From contig CM065815.1 of NCBI GenBank assembly GCA_033398695.1, positions 99,848,501 through 99,912,500 of the forward strand: a DNA stretch of 64,000 nucleotides. The letters are read 5' to 3'. Source of the DNA: Orobanche coerulescens (taxonomy: Eukaryota; Streptophyta; Magnoliopsida; Lamiales; Orobanchaceae). The notes beneath the pieces were generated by a model. That model did not search any database, was not told the DNA's origin, and was given only the letters and a program-made list of their open reading frames with translations. This document shows positions 1 to 11,133 of this stretch, in pieces (the first letter of the stretch is position 1; each line of letters opens with the position of its first letter). Made by a program: the position numbers and the translations under genes.

Positions 1-239
1 ATATAGATAAAGGAAATAGGCCCCATATCGACCCACATTCATCACCTGCACCCTATAACACACTCACAGAACCCCTCACCCTCAAGCGACCTCACAAAAC
101 CCCTCACCATAACCCTTCACCTGAGCCCCTCACCGCTATTTACCCCCAAAACACAAATCAGAGAAACCAAAAAGAAAAAGAAAAGAAAAGTACTCACAGT
201 GGTTTTGTCGAACAAATAATCAGAGATCGGATAGGGAAT

Positions 240-487
240 GGCCGTTTGGGTGGTTTGAGAGAAGGGAAGTTTGAGAGGGAAGATTGAGAGAATGGAGTGG
301 TAGTCGCAGAGTTAGGTCGCTACTCGTTATAAAAATGTAAAACCTCTTTATTTTTTTGAAAGGGAAGATGAATTGGTTTTAAAATTTGTGTAAAAACCAT
401 TCTAACCCTATTTTATCCAAACACATTTTGTTTTCAAATTTGTATTTCGAAACCAAAAACAAAAACTGAAAACCACCCCAAATGGCC
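240..487. mobile_element. MITE-like inverted-repeat element
   Basis: Bases 240-256 (ggccgtttgggtggttt) are repeated in inverted orientation at 470-487 (aaaccaccccaaatggcc), with about one mismatch and one extra base. The roughly 248-bp interior is AT-rich and non-coding, the size of a short non-autonomous DNA element. The ggccatttgg-type terminus resembles those of some plant hAT-like MITEs, but no clear target-site duplication was found, so the family is unassigned. A chance or residual hairpin is the alternative. Confidence 0.35.
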
Positions 488-520
488 CCTTAGTATTTAT
501 TAAGTTTAGAGCTTAGTGGA

Positions 521-545
521 TATATATATATATATATTTATATAT
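521..545. repeat. TA microsatellite at the E1 truncation point
   Basis: A run of alternating t and a immediately precedes the first recognisable copia gag sequence. The 5' truncation of element E1 therefore lies at or beside an AT dinucleotide tract, a plausible break or slippage site. Confidence 0.8.
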
Positions 546-548
546 CAA

Positions 549-1860
549 TCCTGTATGCTTGCAAGATGGTTGAGGGGACATCTGTCAGTGCTCATGTACT
601 CAAGATGAAAGGATATATCGATCATCTTGATAGGCTTGGTTTTCCATTTTCTAAGGAGCACTCCACGGATGTGACCTAAACTCATCGCCCGATAGTTTCG
701 GTCAGCTCGTTATGAACTATAATATGAATAAGAAGGATAAGTCCATTGATGAGCTGCATGGATGCTTAAAACGGCTGAGCAAAATATTAAGAAGAAACCA
801 AACCACGTGCTGATGGTTAGCAAAGGGAAGTCCTTCAAGAACAATGGCAAGGGCAAGGGTAAGGCAAAAGTTGCCAAATCTAAAGACTACTAAGCCAATT
901 TTCAAGGCTAAATCTCCCAAAGATGGAAATTGCCATCATTGCAATAAATCAGGACACTGGAGAAGAAATTGCAAGATTTACTTGGAAGAGCTAAAGCGTA
1001 CCAAGGGTAGTGAGACTGCCATAGGTATATTTGTTGTAGAAGTTAACTTATCTACTTCTACCTCCTGGGTATTGGATACTAGATGTGGATCTCACATTTG
1101 TACAAATGTGCAGGGGTTGAGAAGCAATAGAGAGATGAAGAAAGGGGAAGCATATCTAAGAGTCGGCAATAGAGCAAGAGTTGCTGTACTAGCTGTAGGA
1201 ACTTATGATCTAGTTTTACCCAATAGGGTTTTGTTAGTTTTGAACAATTGCTATTATGTTCCTGCTATGAATAGGAATATTATTTTCATTTCTACATTAT
1301 ATTGTAAAGGTTACAGTTTTCTTATTAAGAATAAGAGTATTTGTATTTTCTTTGATGACTCGCTTTATGGTACTGCAAAGTTATATGCTGGCCTTTACAA
1401 TATTGCTCTAGATGCGTCTAACACTTTGGAAGTCTATAACATTGCATCCAAGAAATCTAAGCTCAATGATTCTAATCCAACTTACTTATGGCACTGTCGA
1501 CTTGGTCACATAGACGAGAAACACATTTCTAAACTCCATAATGATGGACTTTTAGACTCTTTTGAATATGAATCATATGGGACATGCGAATCTTGTTTAT
1601 TGGGCAAGATAACGAAGAATCCTTTCACCGGTCATGGAGAAAGGACTAGTGATCCATTAGGCCTAGTACATACTGATGTATGCGGACCTCTTAGAACTCA
1701 TGCTAGAGGCGGATACCAATACTTCATTACATTTATCGATGATTTTAACCGGTATGGATATGTTTATCTTATGAAGTATAAAAATGAATCTTTTGAGATG
1801 TTCAAAATATTCCAGAGTGAAGTACAGAATCAAATTGGCAAGATAATTAAAGCCCTCTGA
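549..1860 (+). pseudogene. E1 gag C-terminus, protease and integrase N-terminus
   Basis: The gag part up to about 843 is frame-shifted. From 844 a 338-residue frame is open. It carries one CCHC zinc knuckle (C30, C33, H38, C43 in CHHCNKSGHWRRNC), then the aspartic protease site as DTR (78-80) instead of DTG, then a pre-integrase region with the integrase zinc-binding H and C residues (WHCRLGH and CESC). The first catalytic Asp follows in VHTDVCGP. The frame stops at TGA 1858-1860, where relatives read Arg (CGA to TGA). Gag would package RNA and pol would mature and integrate the cDNA; this copy cannot, because protease and integrase are both disrupted. Confidence 0.88.
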
Positions 1861-2490
1861 TCGGATCTAGGTGGCGAATATTTGAGCCAAGAATTCGATG
1901 ATCATCTTAAGAGTTGTGGAATTGTTTCACAACTTACTCCTCCTGGAAGACCTCAGCATAATAGAGTGTCCGAGAGGAGGAATCGAACCTTATTAGATAT
2001 GGTTCGATCCATATTGTCTCAAATGGAGCTTCCATTATCATTTTGGGGTCTTCGCCTTAAAAATAGCATAATTCACCCTTAACCGTGTTCCATCTAAAGC
2101 AGTTGAAAAGACACTATTTGAGAAATAGACTGGTAAGAAACTAGACTTGTCTTTTCTAAATATCTAAGGCACCAAGTGTTTAACAAACTGGAAGCCAAAT
2201 CTGAAAGATGTTTATTTGTAGGATATCTTAAGGAAACTAACGGATACTACTTTTATAAGCCCGTAGAGAACAAAGTGTTTGTTGCTCGAAGTGATGTATT
2301 CTTAGGAAGGGAATTTATTTCCAAAAGAGACAGTGGGAGAAGAATAATTCTCGAGGAAACTCGAGAACCACAAGAAGACATCGCTTCAACGATGAAAATT
2401 GAACAGGCTCAACAATCAGTTGAAGAGCCAGTTCAAAGTACACAAGTCCCTCGCGGATCTGATAGGGCGCGACATGAACCTGAGAGATAA
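1861..2490 (+). pseudogene. E1 integrase core C-terminal half
   Basis: This continues the integrase after the 1858 stop. The second catalytic Asp region reads SDLGGEY and the Glu lies in RVSERRNRTLLD, so the last two acidic residues of the DDE triad are present. The frame breaks near 2083, where relatives have HALETTSFTLN and this copy reads RLKNSIIHP. It resumes at 2176 with the post-core segment (LFVGYLKETNGYYFY, VFVARSDVFL) and stops at 2488. It was originally one polyprotein with its neighbours. It is now at least two fragments and not functional. Confidence 0.85.
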
Positions 2491-2574
2491 GGGTATCTCG
2501 TAACACAGGAAGATGACGCATCGCTCATAGATGATGAGCCTAGTACCTATATAGAAGCTGCTACGGGACCAGAG

Positions 2575-3560
2575 TCCATGGAATGGCTAGAAGCCATGAA
2601 GTCAGAGATGCAGTCCATATATGATAATCAAGTTTGGAACTTGATAGATCCACCTGAGGGTGTTAAAATCATTGGGTGCAAATGGGACTTCAAAAAGAAG
2701 AAAGACATGGACGACATTCTGCTAGCCTATAAAGCTAGACTAGTGGCAAAAGGTTATAGACAGATTCATGGTGTTGACTATGATGAGACTTTTTCACTAG
2801 TAGTCATGCTTAAATCAATTAGAATTTTATTTGCTATTGCTACATAATATGATCATGAAATATGGCAAATGGATGTCAAAACAGTATTCCTTAGTGGAAA
2901 CTTACTCGAGGATGTGCACATGACACAACCTAAGGGTTTTGTTCATCCAGAAAATCCTAAAAAGGTTTGCAAGCTTCAAAGATCCATTTATGGGTTGAAG
3001 CAGGCTTCTCGGAGCTGAAATCTACGTTTGATGAAACTGTCAAAGAGTTAGGGTTTATTCAAAATGAAGATGAACCATGTCTCTACAAGAACGTTAGTGG
3101 GAACATATTACTCATTGAAAATGACATATTACTCATTGAAAATGACATACCCACATTGCAGACAGTCAAGACTTGGTTGGGAAGTTGTTTCTCAATGAAA
3201 GACTTAGGAGAAGCTTCTTACATTCTTGGGATAAAAATCTATAGAGATAGATCAAAGAGAATGATTGGTCTGAGTCAATGTACCTACCTTAACCAAAAAT
3301 TTAAGAGGTTCAATATGCAAGACTTCAAGAGAGGACTATTGCCCAATGTCACAGGCATTCATCTGAGTACGACTCAGAGTCCTTCGGCTCCTGATGACCG
3401 AGTCCACATGAGAAAGATTCCATATGCTTCGGCCATTGGATCGATCATGTATGCCATGATTTGTACTCCACCAGATGTATCGTTTGCCCTTAGCATGACA
3501 AGTTGATACCAATCAAATCCAGGTGAAAGTCACTGGACAACAGTGAAAACCATCCTAAAG
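2575..3560 (+). pseudogene. E1 reverse transcriptase, catalytic box lost
   Basis: The RT N-terminus is readable at 2578-2847 (EWLEAMKSEMQSI, KARLVAKGYRQIHGVDYDET), ending in a stop after FAIAT. The next block ([30 protein letters not shown]) is broken by a stop at about 3015. A frame at 2967-3506 then covers the C-terminal palm (WLGSCFSMKDLGEASYILGI). The YVDD catalytic motif is absent: its place is taken by a 21-bp direct duplication at 3103-3144 that gives LLIENDILLIEND. Compare YVND in E2. The enzyme is inactive. Confidence 0.88.
3103..3144 (+). repeat. 21-bp tandem duplication replacing the RT YVDD box
   Basis: Two perfect head-to-tail copies, 3103-3123 and 3124-3144, begin with acatattactcattgaaa. 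At the homologous place E2 has a single copy preceded by bases encoding FLVLYVNDI. E1 has thus lost the catalytic codons and gained the repeat, keeping a length compatible with an open frame. Confidence 0.9.
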
Positions 3561-3584
3561 TACTTAATAATAACTAAGGATACT

Positions 3585-4106
3585 TTCCTAATTTATGGAG
3601 GGGTGGGAAACGAGCTGGCTATAAATGGTTACGCCGATGCAAGTTTCGAAACTGATAGAGACAATTTAAAATTGCAAACTGGTTATGTGTTTGTATTTAA
3701 TGGAGATGCTGTGAGTTAGAAGAGTTCCAAGCAAAGCGCGGTTGCTGATTCTGTAACAGAAGTTGAGTACCTGGTAGCATCGGATGCAGCTAAGGAAGCC
3801 GTATGGATCAAGAAGTTCGTTACCAAACTAGGAGTGGTACCGACCATCCAGGGTCCCATAATCATTTATTGTGACAATAATGGTGCTATTGCGCAAGCTA
3901 AAGAGCCTAGGTCCCATGATAATTTCAAACATATACTAAGAAAATATCACCTAGTCAGATAGATCGTCAGATGAGAAAATATTACAATATGTAAATTAGC
4001 AACGGAAGAGAATGTTGCAGATCCACTTACCAAGCCTCTCTCACAAGGAAAGCATATTGAGCATGCTAGATCGATAGGACTAAAAGTCATGAATGAATGG
4101 TCCTAG
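3585..4106 (+). pseudogene. E1 RNase H and pol C-terminus
   Basis: The translated sequence shows the copia RNase H signature: GYADASFETD (first catalytic Asp), SVTEVEYLVASDAAKEAVW (catalytic Glu region) and IIYCDNNGAIAQAKEP (next Asp). It ends GLKVMNEWS at a TAG, 4104-4106. At least three in-frame stops occur: after DAVS (TGG to TAG), in HLVR-IVR, and after IVR. E2 has the same segment nearly intact at 23955-24374. The role would be removal of the RNA template during reverse transcription. Confidence 0.85.
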
Positions 4107-4109
4107 TGC

Positions 4110-4120
4110 AAGTGGGAGAT
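4110..4120 (+). promoter_or_regulatory. E1 polypurine tract
   Basis: The purine-rich aagtgggagat directly precedes the LTR, at the position of the plus-strand primer. E2 has the equivalent aagtggaagat at 24378-24388. It is the second priming site for cDNA synthesis. Confidence 0.8.
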
Positions 4121-4785
4121 TATTGGGAATAGTGCCCTACGACATTCGATGTGCCTAGATTTGTAATTGTCAAATTTAAATAAAGTTATTTAATATCGTT
4201 TCTTTCCCGTTGATTATTATAATATGTGCATGTCTTAATATTATAAGAATCGAACAATAGGGGATTTGTCCCTCTCTTTAGTGAGAGAGATATTTGTTGG
4301 GGGCCTCGATGAGTAGGACTGAAGGAAATGCATGACCATGCGTAAATGAAGAGTTATATGATTTAATCAGTCTACTTAAGATCGAGAAATATTCGAACAT
4401 AATAAGTATGACAATTTCCACAACGTAGTTCAAATATGATATCACGCTACAAAGAGATTTGACACGTTAAATAGTTTAATGAACCATAAACTTATATTAT
4501 TTGGGTAGTCATAATGTCTTGCAATAGACCACTTATGATTTATTATTTAATAAGGTATTAAATAATTGCCAACATAATATAAGTCTTTTGAGTCACACAT
4601 ACGACAACTAAAGACAAGCAAGAATAATTAGTAGATATAATATCGGATATTATATTTATTAAATAATGAGTAATATATAATATAGGATATTATATGTTAT
4701 ATTATTTAATTATATCAACTGGAAAAGATAAATATAATATTAGATACTATATTTATAAGATGATTAAATAATAAGTAATATATTT
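4121..4785 (+). repeat. Central copia LTR, left part (shared by E1 and E2)
   Basis: It begins tattgggaatag where the sister LTR at 24389 begins tgttgggaatag, so the terminal TG has mutated. It serves as 3' LTR of E1 and, continued at 14400-14950, as 5' LTR of E2. Relative to the 24389 copy it lacks about 378 bp: the join at 4260/4261 corresponds to skipping 24529-24906. Gypsy element A interrupts it after 4785. Without A the LTR would be about 1.2 kb, against 1.59 kb for the other copy, and the deletion explains the difference. Confidence 0.88.
4781..4785. repeat. Target-site duplication of gypsy A (left)
   Basis: tattt, repeated exactly at 14395-14399 on the other side of element A. A 5-bp duplication is normal for LTR retrotransposon integration. 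It proves that A inserted into a pre-existing copia LTR. Confidence 0.95.
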
Positions 4786-7137
4786 TGTAACACCCCCGAT
4801 ATATTCAGGAATATTACAGCGCCGTAAATCCTTTACATAAGAATTTACAAGGCTGATTAAAGGAAAAGACGATAGCAGATACCGATTCATGAAATTTCTG
4901 AAATAAATACAACCGTCTGGTTCAAAACTGAGAATACAAATATCCAATGAAGGGTTATTATTACATCACTAAAATCCAAACATTATAAACGGACGATGTA
5001 CTCGAGTACTTATTGAAATAACCAACAAACAACAGACAGAAAACCCGGCCGGAACATCACTCTGCACCCTCGTCGTCATGCATCTCCAGTGGTTGTTTCC
5101 CCGCTCTCCTGGATCCTGAACATACACAAATGTTCACCCCCGAAGGGGTTAGCACAATGATGCTAGTACAAGTACAATAATCATACAACAGTGATATAAT
5201 CAACAATTATATCGTAACAAGTTTCTCCAACGATAAATATTCACAACACATATCATATCATAACAGTTTCAACATACTGTTGGTATTCCAACGATCCAAA
5301 CAGACACACGACTATAGATTCCCATGATGATCCCGTCGGACCAACACATGGTGGAACTACCTGTCCAACGATCCAGCGCACACAGCTATAGATTCCCATG
5401 ATGATTCCCATCGGATCAACGCATGGTGGACATATAACCACAACATATTTACACGATACAATCACATTGTCATAATATAAACAATTCTAATTAGAGTACT
5501 TGCCTCGGTTCGTTGACAAGAATAAACTTCCATGAATATCAAAATAGTCGAAGGTCGTCCCCTTCGATCAATCACGTGTTAAGCTCGAACCTTAACAAAA
5601 GAAATAGCACAGAATTCATTTCATGCCGTACGAACGTCTAACAATTCAACAATTACGGTAGGAAGTCCTTAATATGCAATCTGTCTGGATAGCTTAACGC
5701 ACGCTACGCATCTTATGTAGCGTACGTTAATGCTACTCGTTAGCGCACGCAATACACACAGCCTAGCGTACGCTAACCATGCACGGTCAAGATTCTCACT
5801 CGTCACCGATCGACTACTTTGATGACTTAGCGCACGCTAAGTTGCAAATGTGGCGTACGCTAAACATACACGATAGCGCACGTTAATTCACGTAGCTTAG
5901 CGCACGCTAAGAGTGCATGGCAGTTCACTGGAGGGCAGCAGATTATACAAATGGTGAGGAAGTAAGCGAATTCCTCAGTGATTTGATGTTTGTTGTCTGA
6001 CTTCATGTTATGATCATAACCCTTATGAATGATCTCAAGGATAATAAAAACTTCAAGATGCAAGTATACGTATAATCATCATAACACCATAATCCATCTT
6101 GATTACAATTCTCATGCGAAGTTGGTGATCTCCGGTTGATGTGTTAGATTCTACTATCATTATACATATTCAGACTTCATCTTGAGGTGAACTAACAATT
6201 CCAACTTATACGAAAGAATATTTCCTAAGATGATTCTTCCTTTAAGTTCTTATAATATCACCTCCAATTCATGATCACAAAGATAACATAAATCATATGG
6301 ATTGTTAACTTCAGAATGTTTCTCTCATCATTTGAAGTACTAGGATTCTGACTTCAAGGTTCCAACAATAATATCGTAACTGTAGACATTCCAATCTTCT
6401 AAACATGATGTTGTTGAATAATTCACTAATGAAATTCAATATCTCGTTAACATGATCATCTTATCCCTTGGAATCCAAATCTAAGACTGGTGATAGGTTG
6501 AACATACCTTAATATGCCGAAATCACTGAACCACAAGGTAGAATCCGACTCCGGTTGATTATGTGCCACTCCAAGGTGTTACTTCTCTTCAATGATCACT
6601 CACAAGTGATAACCAATATTCAAGGATCACTAATATATGTTCTAAGTGTGTTAGAGGGATGATTAAAGCTCTCTGGCCTCTCAATAATGAAAAATGTGCG
6701 AAAGAAATGAAAGCCAAAATGGGTTGTTGTCCCATTTATAATATTCTGCATTTTAGCTAATTAGCGCACGCTACAATACATACTTAGCGCGCGCTAATGA
6801 GCGTTGACTCCAAATCTGTCCAGGTTCGTCCGTGGGAATCTTATCCGGACCCATGTCCCGGCTGGCGCATGTGTTAGCCACCTACCTCAATAATTCAGTG
6901 TCTAGCGCACGCAACTCCAATACGTAGCGTGCGCTAGTAATAACCGATAGCGCGCGTTAAGCTACATTCTTAGCGTGCGCTATCACGAGTTTGTATGAGA
7001 AAATTTGTATGATGTTATACTTAAGTACAAGTATGCCAATGCAAGAAATATCATACTCCAATAATCAAAACCACAAATCCGAATAATACAGGGTCTGAAT
7101 ACAGATGAAATACACAGTAATAAATCCGGATATTACA
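4786..7137 (-). repeat. Gypsy A 3' LTR
   Basis: 2,352 bp. On the plus strand it starts tgtaacacccccgat and ends ggatattaca. It contains two copies of a roughly 75-bp repeat at about 5286-5430 (ctatagattcccatgatga core). It also has two clusters of CG-rich palindromes such as ttagcgcacgctaa, at about 5693-5915 and 6757-6983. It differs from the other LTR by point changes and a few indels, including about 27 bp near 6265 that are absent from the right copy. Confidence 0.95.
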
Positions 7138-7175
7138 TACTCTCCTACTAAAAAGGAGTTTCGTCCCGAAACTCA
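7138..7175 (-). promoter_or_regulatory. Gypsy A polypurine tract and hairpin
   Basis: On the minus strand, an inverted repeat AGTTTCG-GGA-CGAAACT (plus-strand 7158-7174) is followed by a purine-rich stretch ending AGTAGGAGAGTA right against the LTR. The same hairpin plus tract occurs in element B and in the non-coding element C, which ties their replication signals together. The pol stop codon (TGA, 7173-7175) overlaps the hairpin. Confidence 0.8.
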
Positions 7176-8384
7176 AGACGAAAATAACTCGGGATATCTA
7201 GACTTCATATCAGCTTCCGTTTCCCAGGTGGCTTCTTCCATTCCGTGACGTGACCATTGAACTTTGACCAAAACGATTGGTTTGTTGCTCAACTGCTTAA
7301 CTCGACTCTCGAGTATCTTGACCGGTCATTCTTCAAACGTCCCATCCTGTGCGACTTCGATCTCGCTGAAATCAATGATATGACTAGGATCTGGTATATA
7401 CCTCCGTAACTGGGATAAGTGGAACACGTTATGAACATGGCTCAATGACGGCGGCAATGCTAATCTGTATGCCAATTCTCCAACTCTCTCAAGGATCTCA
7501 AATGGTCCGATATATCTCGGACTCAGCTTTCCTTTCCTTCCAAAATGAAAGATTCCCCGAGTAGGAGAAACCTTTAAAAGTACGTGGTCTCCCGTACTGA
7601 ACTCCAAAGGGCGACGGCGTACGTCTGCGTAAGATTTCTGGCGACTTTGGGCGGTTAACAGCCTTTCACGAATCAAGGCTATCTTCTCTCGAGTCTGTAC
7701 GATCAACTCTGGTTCTGTCCCGATCAAGTCTGATGAATCATCCCAACATAGGGGCGATCTACATCTCCTCCCGTATAATGCCTCAAACGGTGCCATATTA
7801 ATGGAAGCATGCCAACTATTATTGTAGGTAAATTCAATCAACGGTAGGTGAACTTCCCAATCAGTTGACCAATCTAAGGCACAAGCCCTCAGCATATCTT
7901 CCACTGTTTGAATAATCCTCTCTGACTGTCCATCAGTCTGTGGGTGATAAGCTGTGCTGAAGTTCAATTCGGTCCCCAAGGCCTTATGAACTGCTTTCCA
8001 AAAGTGAGACACAAAACGGCCGTCTCGATCAGAAACAATGGTTTTCGGCGTACCATGCAATCGAACTATCTCCGAAATAAATACTCGCGCCAATTTCTCT
8101 GGTCCCCATGTGTCCTTAATGCCTAGGAAATGAGCTGATTTGGTTAAACGATCAACTATCACCCAAATCATGTTCATTCCCGTCTTGGTCCTCGACATAC
8201 TTGTGATAAAGTCCATCGATATGTCCTCCCACTTCCATTCAGGAATCGAGAGCGGCTTCAACATTCCGGCAGGCCGTTGATGCTCGATCTTAACCTGCTG
8301 ACAAGTCAAGCATTTTGAAACATAGTCCGCTACATCTTTCTTCATGTTGCCCCACCAGAAATTTTGCTTCAAGTCTTTATACAT
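7173..8384 (-). pseudogene. Gypsy A integrase and chromodomain
   Basis: The frame opens at [18 protein letters not shown], the integrase zinc-binding region with C25 and C28 (CLTC). The DDE core has D58 (SMDF), D119 (SDRDGRF) and E155 (DGQSER), all retained. A GPY/F-type region (RYIGPFEILERVGELAY) follows. TGA at 7326-7328, where B has Arg, interrupts just before the chromodomain-like tail, which remains readable to 7173 (ILESRVKQLSNKPIVLVKV, WSRHGMEEATWE). The chromodomain steers integration towards chromatin marks. Upstream, a 1-base frameshift near 8390 separates it from RNase H. Confidence 0.92.
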
Positions 8385-9946
8385 CTTCTCGGTGCCGGGT
8401 GGATAGAATAGGGCGAACTGTGAGCTTCCTTCATAATCGTCTGTTTCAGAACATCGATATCAGGAACGCAGAGTCGGTTCTGGAATCTCAAAACTCCATC
8501 ATCATGAATTAGGAATCCGGGGGCCTTTCCCTTGATTACTTCATCACGTAACCGAATCATCAGAGGATCATCCGCCTGCCTAGATTTGATTTCTTCAGTT
8601 AATGACGAAGTTAATTCCATTACGCACAGTTGTCCTTGGACTCTTTGTAACCACACTTCAATTCCTTCTCGAATCATCTCTCGTTGAAGGCTAAGTTGGG
8701 AGGTCAGCGTCTCTAGCATCTGAATAGAAACAGGCTTGCGGCTGAGTGCATCGGCTACTACATTCGCTCTGCCTGGATGATACAAAATCTCCAAGTCATA
8801 GTCCTTAATCAGCTCTAACCATCTTCTTTGCCACATGTTCAACTCTTTCTGACTGAAGATGTATTTGAGACTCTTGTGATCCGTAAAGATCTGACAATGA
8901 GTCTCGTACAGGTAATGCCTCCAGATCTTCAAAGCAAAAACTACTGCTGCTAGCTCCAAATCATGTGTTGGGTAATTCACTTCATAAGGTTTCAGCTGGC
9001 GTGAAGCATAAGCGATCACCTTATCATTATGCATCAATACACATCCGAGTCCCTGGTTCGAAGCATCACTGTAAACTATGAATCCTCCAGTCCCTTGTGG
9101 AAGTGATAAAATTGGTGATGTCATCAATCTCTTCTTCAATTCATCAAAACTAGTCTGACACGACTCGTTCCACTCAAACTTTTGAGTTTTCTGCAGGAGT
9201 CGAGTAAGTGGGCGGGAGATTTTGGAAAACCCTTCCACGAACCGACGATAAAACCCAGCAAGTCCTAAGAAACTTCGGACTTCTTTCACGTTCTTTGGAG
9301 GTTTCCAATCCATAATTGCTTCGATTTTCTGCGGATCTACTCGGACTCCTTCCGCTGATACCACATGACCGAGGAACATTACTTCCTTTAGCCAGAATTC
9401 ACACTTAGAGAGTTTGGCGTACAGTTGCTCGCTTCTCAAAAGCTCTAATACAATCCGCAAATGTTGTGCATGCTCTTCCGGGTTCTTAGAATACACCAGG
9501 ATGTCATCAATGAACACGACCACAAATTTATCCAAATACTCGATGAACACTCGGTTCATCAATTGCATGAATACAGTAGGTTCGTTAGTGAGACCAAACG
9601 GCATCACTACAAACTCATAGTATTCGTAGCGAGTTCTGAACGCTGATTTCGGAACATTGGATTCCTTAATCCTCAGCTGATGATATCTTGATCTCAGATC
9701 GATTTTAGAAAACACTGTTGGTCCTTGTAACTGGTCAAACAAATCATCAATCCATGGAAATGGATACTTGTTCTTAATCATCATCTTGTTCAGCTCACGA
9801 TAGTCAATACACAGTCGAAGCGATCCATCCTTCTTCCGGACAAAAAGAATTGGTGTTCCCCAGGGCGAAACGCTAGGCTGGATATAGCCTTTGTCCAGTA
9901 ACTCCTCCAGTTGCTTCTTCAGTTCGTACATCTCAGTAGGTGCCAT
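8369..9946 (-). pseudogene. Gypsy A reverse transcriptase and RNase H
   Basis: A 525-residue frame. RT: D83 ([10 protein letters not shown]) and FIDD at 145-148 form the catalytic triad. RNase H: D294 ([11 protein letters not shown]), E331, D356 and D399 (ADALSRK) are all present, so the enzyme core looks intact over about 400 residues. It then enters the integrase N-terminal region and ends where a 1-base deletion near 8390 shifts the frame. It is joined to the protease frame upstream only across another frameshift near 9975. It was originally one gag-pol polyprotein. Confidence 0.93.
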
Positions 9947-11127
9947 ACGATACGGCGCCTTAGAAATTGGTGTAGCTCAGGTTCCAGCTCAATAGTGAAT
10001 TCCACATCCCGTCGTGGAGGTAGTCCAGGTAATTTGTCAGGAAATACATCTGGAAATTCATTCACAACAGGAAGGGATGAAAGTTTCATAATTTCATCTT
10101 CTTTCTTCATTGCATAGCACCAATACCCTGTACAGCCCTGTTTCAACAATTTGGCAGCTTTCATTGCTTTGATCAACTTTCCTGAGCTTCCTGGTTTCCA
10201 TCCTTCAAACAGTACTTCAGAGCCATCATCAGCGATCAGCGAAATATTCCTCCTTCGGTAATTTACAATTGCTCCATATCGATTAAGCCAATCGTCTCCG
10301 AGTATTTGGTCATCTCCTTGCATTTCTATCACAATTAGATTTGAGAGCCACTCCCTATCCCCAAATGATACAGGGAAATCTCTGGTCTCTAAGTTCCCAA
10401 CAATCCTCTCTCCACTCGGTAAACCAACAACATAAGGTTCACAAGTATGAAAACCGGAAATATTCAAACGATTTACACAAGACAAAGATATAAAAGAATG
10501 CGTAGCTCCTGTATCGAATAAAACACTAACTGGCTGGGAAAGGATCTGGACAGTACCTGATGCGACAGCAGCATCCTGATCGTCTGTCCTCCTCATCTCG
10601 TACAGACGTGGGGGAACAGATCCGGCACTCGATGTCCCCTTTCGGTCCCATTGTCCTCTGCCTCGTCCGCGGCTAAAATTTTGAGGCATCTGAACACTTT
10701 GCTGCGTCTGTTGGATACTAGCTTCCTTCTGAACTGGCTGTGATGAACGGGTTCCATTGTACTTAGTGGCGTCCTTACAAAACGTCACACGGTGCCCTTC
10801 CTGTCCGCACTCAAAACATGTAACTGGAGTGCGCAAACAATCACGCCAGAGGTGGCCTGGGCGACCACAGTTAAAGCACTTCCTAGCTGTATCCGTCGTG
10901 GCTGACATTGTTCCGTAATTCTTTCCGCTCTTAGATGGGTGCGGAGGTTTCTTGAAAGAAAAAGAAGACTGGGCCTTGCAGGGCACACTGCTCTTGTGCT
11001 TTGTAAAAGTACCAGAGACTTTCTGTTTCTTTGACTCCATAAACTTCTCCATTGCTGCTTCTTTTATTTTGTACGCCAACGCCTTATCCTGGTATTGGCG
11101 GAGAGTGGTACATTCACAACCGGACAT
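9919..11127 (-). pseudogene. Gypsy A gag C-terminus, zinc knuckles, protease
   Basis: A 402-residue frame with two CCHC zinc knuckles, C84-C87-H92-C97 (CFNCGRPGHLWRDC) and C104-C107-H112-C117 (CFECGQEGHRVTFC), which bind the genomic RNA. A Gln-rich linker with RGRGRG follows, then an aspartic protease with intact DTGA at 205-208. The linker to RT ([15 protein letters not shown]) is cut by a frameshift; element B still reads through it in frame ([16 protein letters not shown]). In-frame TAG 11134-11136 (CAG to TAG) separates it from the gag N-terminal half. Confidence 0.93.
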
Positions 11128-11133
11128 GTACCT

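Larger units (their letters stand above)
1..548. other. Left flank, no gene recognised
   Basis: No coding sequence or RNA gene is recognisable here. The first 150 bases are C-rich and repeat the short word cccctcacc about four times with irregular spacing, which is too irregular for a telomeric array. A purine-rich stretch (about 165-200) follows, then the MITE-like inverted repeat at 240-487 and a TA microsatellite at 521-545. Copia sequence starts abruptly at about 549. This is probably host DNA or an unrecognised old repeat. Confidence 0.5.
549..4120 (+). mobile_element. E1: 5'-truncated Ty1/copia internal region
   Basis: From about 549 the sequence matches the middle of the gag gene of element E2 (compare about 16944 onward). 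It continues co-linearly through gag zinc knuckle, protease, integrase, reverse transcriptase and RNase H, the domain order of Ty1/copia. The 5' LTR, primer-binding site and first part of gag are missing. The internal region ends in a polypurine tract (4110-4120) at the central LTR. Frameshifts, nonsense codons and small deletions occur throughout, so the copy is dead. The copia lineage was not determined. Confidence 0.9.

Noticed and set aside
60..150. Telomere-like C-rich words (cccctcacc, ataaccc)
   Set aside because: Irregular spacing and no run of the plant telomere heptamer.
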